Assembly: GCA_964496575.1 (NCBI GenBank)
Contig: CAZCAC010000117.1
Coordinates: 1 to 27,693, forward strand
Direction: 5' to 3'
DNA length: 27,693 bases
Source of the DNA: CAZCAC01 sp964496575
Lineage (GTDB): Bacteria > Planctomycetota > UBA1135 > GCA-002686595
Part shown: one piece after another, positions 23,844 to 27,693 of the stretch
Layout: every line of letters begins with the position of its first letter
How positions within the stretch are numbered: the first letter of the stretch is position 1
Notes under the pieces: generated by a model
Told to the model about the DNA's origin: nothing
The model's input: only the letters and a program-made list of their open reading frames with translations
Databases searched by the model: none
Translations under genes and position numbers: made by a program

Positions 23844-24344
23844 ATGCCCGACCTCCTAATCGTCGACGACGATGCCCGCATCGTCGAGCTCACCTCCTGG
23901 TTCCTCCAGCAGAGCGGGCACACCGTCCGCAGCGCGCTCAGCTACGCGGCGGCGCGGATCGAGCTCTGCAGCCGCGTGCCCGACCTCATGCTGGCCGACC
24001 TCGAGCTGGGCGCGGAGAGTGGTCGCGAGGAGCTGCCCCGCCTCGCCGCCGAAGGGGTCCTGCCGCCGACGCTGGTGATCTCCGGGTTCCTCGACGCGGA
24101 GCTCCAGGAGGAGCTGTCCGCGATCCCCGGGATCGTCGGCACCCTGTCCAAACCGGTCGATCTGGACCGGCTGGAGGAGCGCCTCGCCGAGTGTCTCCAC
24201 CTCGCGGGGGAAGCCCCCGACCTGATCCCGCGCGCGCCGAGGCCGCCGAGCCCCGCGTCCTCGGCCGAGGAGCCTGAACACGAGGAAGAGGACGACGACG
24301 GCTGGATCGAGATCGTCCCGCTGAACCCGGAGGGGCGCTCGTGA
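23844..24344 (+). CDS. Single-domain response regulator
   Basis: The 166-aa protein is a CheY-like receiver with no DNA-binding domain. Asp8-10 form the acidic pocket (LLIVDDDARIVE), Asp52 is the phosphoacceptor (MLADLEL), Ser80 replaces the usual Thr/Ser (VISGF), and Lys103 is the conserved lysine (LSKPVD). The receiver ends at about 118. A Pro-rich then strongly acidic tail follows (EEDDDGWIEIVPLNPEG). The start MPDLLIVDDD fits the family; an in-frame ATG at 23793 would add 17 residues across the inverted repeat at 23804-23826. No histidine kinase is nearby. The stop overlaps the aroC start (GTGA), so the two are probably translated together. Confidence 0.85.
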   Translation: MPDLLIVDDDARIVELTSWFLQQSGHTVRSALSYAAARIELCSRVPDLMLADLELGAESGREELPRLAAEGVLPPTLVISGFLDAELQEELSAIPGIVGTLSKPVDLDRLEERLAECLHLAGEAPDLIPRAPRPPSPASSAEEPEHEEEDDDGWIEIVPLNPEGRS

Positions 24345-25498
24345 GCGGGATCACCTGGCGCACGGCCGGGGAGTCGCACGGCAGGACCCTGATCGGCATC
24401 GTCGAGGGGATCCCCGCCGGGCTCCCCCTCGACGTCGCCCGGGTCGACGCCGACCTCGCCCGCCGGCAGGTCGGCTACGGGCGCGGCGGGCGGATGAAGA
24501 TCGAGACCGACCGCGTGGAGATCCTCTCGGGGACCCGCGGCGGGACCACCCTCGGCTCGCCGATCGCCTTCGCCGTGGCCAACAAGGACCACACCATCGA
24601 GAAGCTCGCGGTCCCCGGCGACCCGCGCCCCGGGCACGCGGACCTCGCCGGCTGCCAGAAGTACGGGCACCGCGACCCGCGGGCGGTGATGGAGCGCGCC
24701 AGCGCCCGCGAGACCGCCGCCCGTGTCGCCGCCGCCGGCATCGCCCGCCAGGTGATCGAGACGCTCGGCATCGAGGTCTTCGCCCACACCGTCGAGGTGG
24801 GGGGGGCCCGGGTCCGCGAGGACGCTTATCGGGCCGCCGGCGAGACCCGGCGGGCGGTTCGCGACGCCAGCGAGTTCCTCTGCCTCGACCCCGAGGCCGA
24901 GGAGGCGATGCGCGCCGCGGTCGACGGGGCGCGCGAGGCGAGGGACACCTGCGGGGGGATCTTCGAGGTGGTCACCACCGGCCTGCCCCCGGGGCTCGGC
25001 GGCTACCAGAGCGCCGGCGAGCGGCTGACCGGCCGCCTCGGCGCGGCGATCCTCTCGATCCCCGCCATCAAGGGGGTCGAGTTCGGCCTCGGCTTCGAGA
25101 GCGCCCGCCGCCGCGGCTCGGAGGTCCACGACGCGATTCTGCTCGCACCGGACGGGGTCGGGCCGGGGGGCTGGGGGCGCTTCCACCGCCCGACCAATCG
25201 CTCCGGCGGCCTCGAGGGGGGCCTGACCACCGGGGAGCCGCTGGTGCTCCGGGCGGTGATGAAGCCGATCCCGACGCTGCGCCAGGGAATGCCCAGCGTC
25301 GATTTCGCCACGGGCGAGCCGGTCCGGGCCACCTGGCAGCGCTCCGACATAACCGCCGTTCCCGCGGCGGGCGTGGTGGGGGAGGCGATGGTCGCCCTGG
25401 TCCTCGCCGACGCCGTCCGGGCCAAGTTCGGCGGCGACTCGATCGAGCAGCTGCGGGGGACGTGGGAGGCCTACCGGGAGGCGCTGCGAGGGATCTAG
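24341..25498 (+). CDS. aroC: Chorismate synthase
   Basis: AroC makes chorismate from EPSP using reduced FMN, the last common step to aromatic amino acids. The 385-aa protein has all three family signatures: GESHGRTLIGIVEGIPAGLP at the N-terminus, RPGHADLAGCQKYGHRDPRA followed by ERASARETAARVAAG-like residues, and near the C-terminus RSDITAVPAAGVVGE. The start is GTG at 24341, overlapping the response regulator stop. A GGAGG at 24329-24333 lies seven bases before it, one of the few clear Shine-Dalgarno motifs in the window. No other aro gene is present here. Confidence 0.96.
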   Translation: MSGITWRTAGESHGRTLIGIVEGIPAGLPLDVARVDADLARRQVGYGRGGRMKIETDRVEILSGTRGGTTLGSPIAFAVANKDHTIEKLAVPGDPRPGHADLAGCQKYGHRDPRAVMERASARETAARVAAAGIARQVIETLGIEVFAHTVEVGGARVREDAYRAAGETRRAVRDASEFLCLDPEAEEAMRAAVDGAREARDTCGGIFEVVTTGLPPGLGGYQSAGERLTGRLGAAILSIPAIKGVEFGLGFESARRRGSEVHDAILLAPDGVGPGGWGRFHRPTNRSGGLEGGLTTGEPLVLRAVMKPIPTLRQGMPSVDFATGEPVRATWQRSDITAVPAAGVVGEAMVALVLADAVRAKFGGDSIEQLRGTWEAYREALRGI

Positions 25499-25501
25499 GC
25501 G

Positions 25502-25563
25502 GTCCGGGGAGCTCCGAATGCCACGGAGCGGGGAGCGAAAGAAATGCTCTCGAAACCCCGGAC
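25502..25563. other. Three-way-junction-like fold after aroC
   Basis: An outer stem GTCCGGGG/CCCCGGAC (25502-25509, 25556-25563) encloses two hairpins: GCTCCG/CGGAGC (25511-25516, 25524-25529) and GAGC/GCTC (25533-25536, 25546-25549). It starts three bases after the aroC stop and ends just before the tRNA promoter. It may be the aroC 3' end; there is no U-tract. Confidence 0.35.
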
Positions 25564-25568
25564 TCCCC

Positions 25569-25596
25569 TTGACGACCCCTTCCGCGGCCGTACGAT
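25569..25596 (+). promoter_or_regulatory. Promoter of the tRNA-tuf cluster
   Basis: TTGACG (25569-25574), 16 bases, then TACGAT (25591-25596). The match is good and the position, about 100 bases before the first tRNA and facing it, is right. The following leader contains no ORF I would support. Confidence 0.6.
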
Positions 25597-25694
25597 ACCG
25601 CGCTCCCATCCTCGACCGGGGTACCCGTACGGACGCGCGCCGCGTGCCCGGGTGGGTTCCGGGTTCTTCCGGACGCCTCGCGGCGAGACTGCTC

Positions 25695-25770
<76 letters not shown>

Positions 25771-25981
25771 GCCCGAGCCCTTCGGGGGAATGGTCACGGC
25801 AGGAGGGCGCCACGCCTGACGCGTGGTTCGTTCCATGGAAACGAGATCACTGGATGACACGGGAGCGGCGAGCGCCCGAGCCGGGGGATCCCCGGCGACC
25901 ACGGCAGCTCCCGCGCCAGTACCGGGCATCGAGTCGAGGATCTCCACCCGCGCCGCGCGCGCGGAGGGAGTGCGCGTTAGC
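25771..25981. other. Spacer between tRNA-Thr and tRNA-Tyr
   Basis: This 211-base spacer holds no supported gene. It has perfect hairpins CCACGC-CTGAC-GCGTGG (25810-25826) and GCCGGGG-GAT-CCCCGGC (25880-25896), possibly for processing of the tRNA precursor. Confidence 0.5.
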
Positions 25982-26066
<85 letters not shown>

Positions 26067-26276
26067 CCACCTACCAAGGCGGGCCACCACCAGCCTCTCG
26101 GGGCGCACCCGATCCTCTGCACGCTCCTTCTCCATCTCCATGCGAGAGGGGAGAGCGCGCACCTCGTTCCGTTGCTGGCTCCGACCACCGTCGAATACCG
26201 ACCCGCCGCCGACCCTGAAGGTATCGGGCGAAGATTCGGCCGACGCCCTCGCGACCGGCCGTCGAGCCTCGCCTCC

Positions 26277-26350
26277 GCGGGCGTAGTTCAATGGTAGAAC
26301 GGCAGCCTTCCAAGCTGCACACGTGGGTTCGATTCCCATCGCCCGCTCCA
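26277..26350 (+). tRNA. tRNA-Gly (anticodon UCC)
   Basis: The acceptor GCGGGCG pairs with CGCCCGC. The anticodon stem GCAGC/GCTGC has loop CTTCCAA (anticodon TCC). The T arm contains GGGTTCGATTCCC and CCA is encoded. The 210 bases before it (26067-26276) hold no gene I can support. Confidence 0.96.
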
Positions 26351-26374
26351 CCCCGATCATCCAGGACGGAACAG

Positions 26375-26449
<75 letters not shown>

Positions 26450-26514
26450 GGACAGGCCGAGCGCACCACTTCCCCGCCGAGTTCCTCGACGGGGGGGCGA
26501 GCTCGACCTCAAGA

Positions 26515-26631
26515 CCGGGTCTCCGAGACCCGGGCCGGCTCAGGCCGGCAGATCCGACTCGACAACACGAATTCGACGCCCGGTGAGGAGTCCTTCCTCA
26601 CCGGACAGCTCCGATCGTCGCCCGCGGCGAC
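26515..26631 (+). promoter_or_regulatory. Structured leader of tuf: four hairpins in tandem
   Basis: The 238 bases between the last tRNA and tuf contain four perfect hairpins. They are CCGGGTCT/AGACCCGG (26515-26533), GCCGGC/GCCGGC (26534-26549), CCGGTGAGGA/TCCTCACCGG (26580-26604) and GTCGCC/GGCGAC (26617-26631). None is followed by a long U-tract. No separate tuf promoter is clear. Confidence 0.5.
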
Positions 26632-26687
26632 GTTTCGGCTTCACCACAACGGGCCCTGCCCACCGATTACGACAGAGCGACAAGCAC

Positions 26688-27693
<1,006 letters not shown>

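Overview
The window is a gene-dense, very GC-rich bacterial chromosome segment made of housekeeping and envelope genes. There are no mobile elements, CRISPR arrays or prophage genes. The most likely source is a high-GC member of the Planctomycetota or a neighbouring deep-branching Gram-negative phylum. The grounds are a fused SecD-SecF, a NadB with an N-terminal extension before the Rossmann motif, lipoprotein signals and an Mla system (so a diderm), and very few Shine-Dalgarno motifs. This placement is inference from gene content, not from a search.

Layout. 1-1131: lexA (minus) with a terminator, an upstream 28-codon hydrophobic ORF, and a direct-repeat LexA-box-like site on a candidate promoter. 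1289-4486: nadB and hflX (plus, overlapping), preceded by a perfect 24-nt palindrome. 4500-9562: a minus-strand run trmD, rplS, secDF, LysM membrane protein. 9577-10347: a terminator-like hairpin, then ribE (plus). 10344-14676: a minus-strand operon of a repeat-rich lipoprotein of unknown function followed by mlaE, mlaF and mlaD. 14693-17896: trpS, a lipoprotein, a TPR lipoprotein and dtd (plus). 17910-18405: an HU-like protein with its own promoter. 18464-19627: a cystathionine gamma-synthase family gene (minus), divergent from a glycosyltransferase-like membrane protein, mutS2, a receiver-only response regulator and aroC (plus, 19748-25498). 25569-27693: four tRNA genes (Thr-UGU, Tyr-GUA, Gly-UCC, Thr-GGU) leading into tuf, which runs off the window end.

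How the genes relate. The lipoprotein-mlaEFD genes form an overlapping operon likely to move phospholipid between membranes. trmD, rplS, secDF, trpS, dtd, tRNAs and tuf serve translation and protein export. nadB, ribE, metB-like and aroC are single biosynthetic genes separated from their pathways. The least-explained items are the lipoprotein with about 16 Trp/Pro-aromatic repeats coupled to mlaEFD, the small membrane ORF in the lexA transcript, and -10-like elements seven or eight bases before start codons that suggest leaderless mRNAs.
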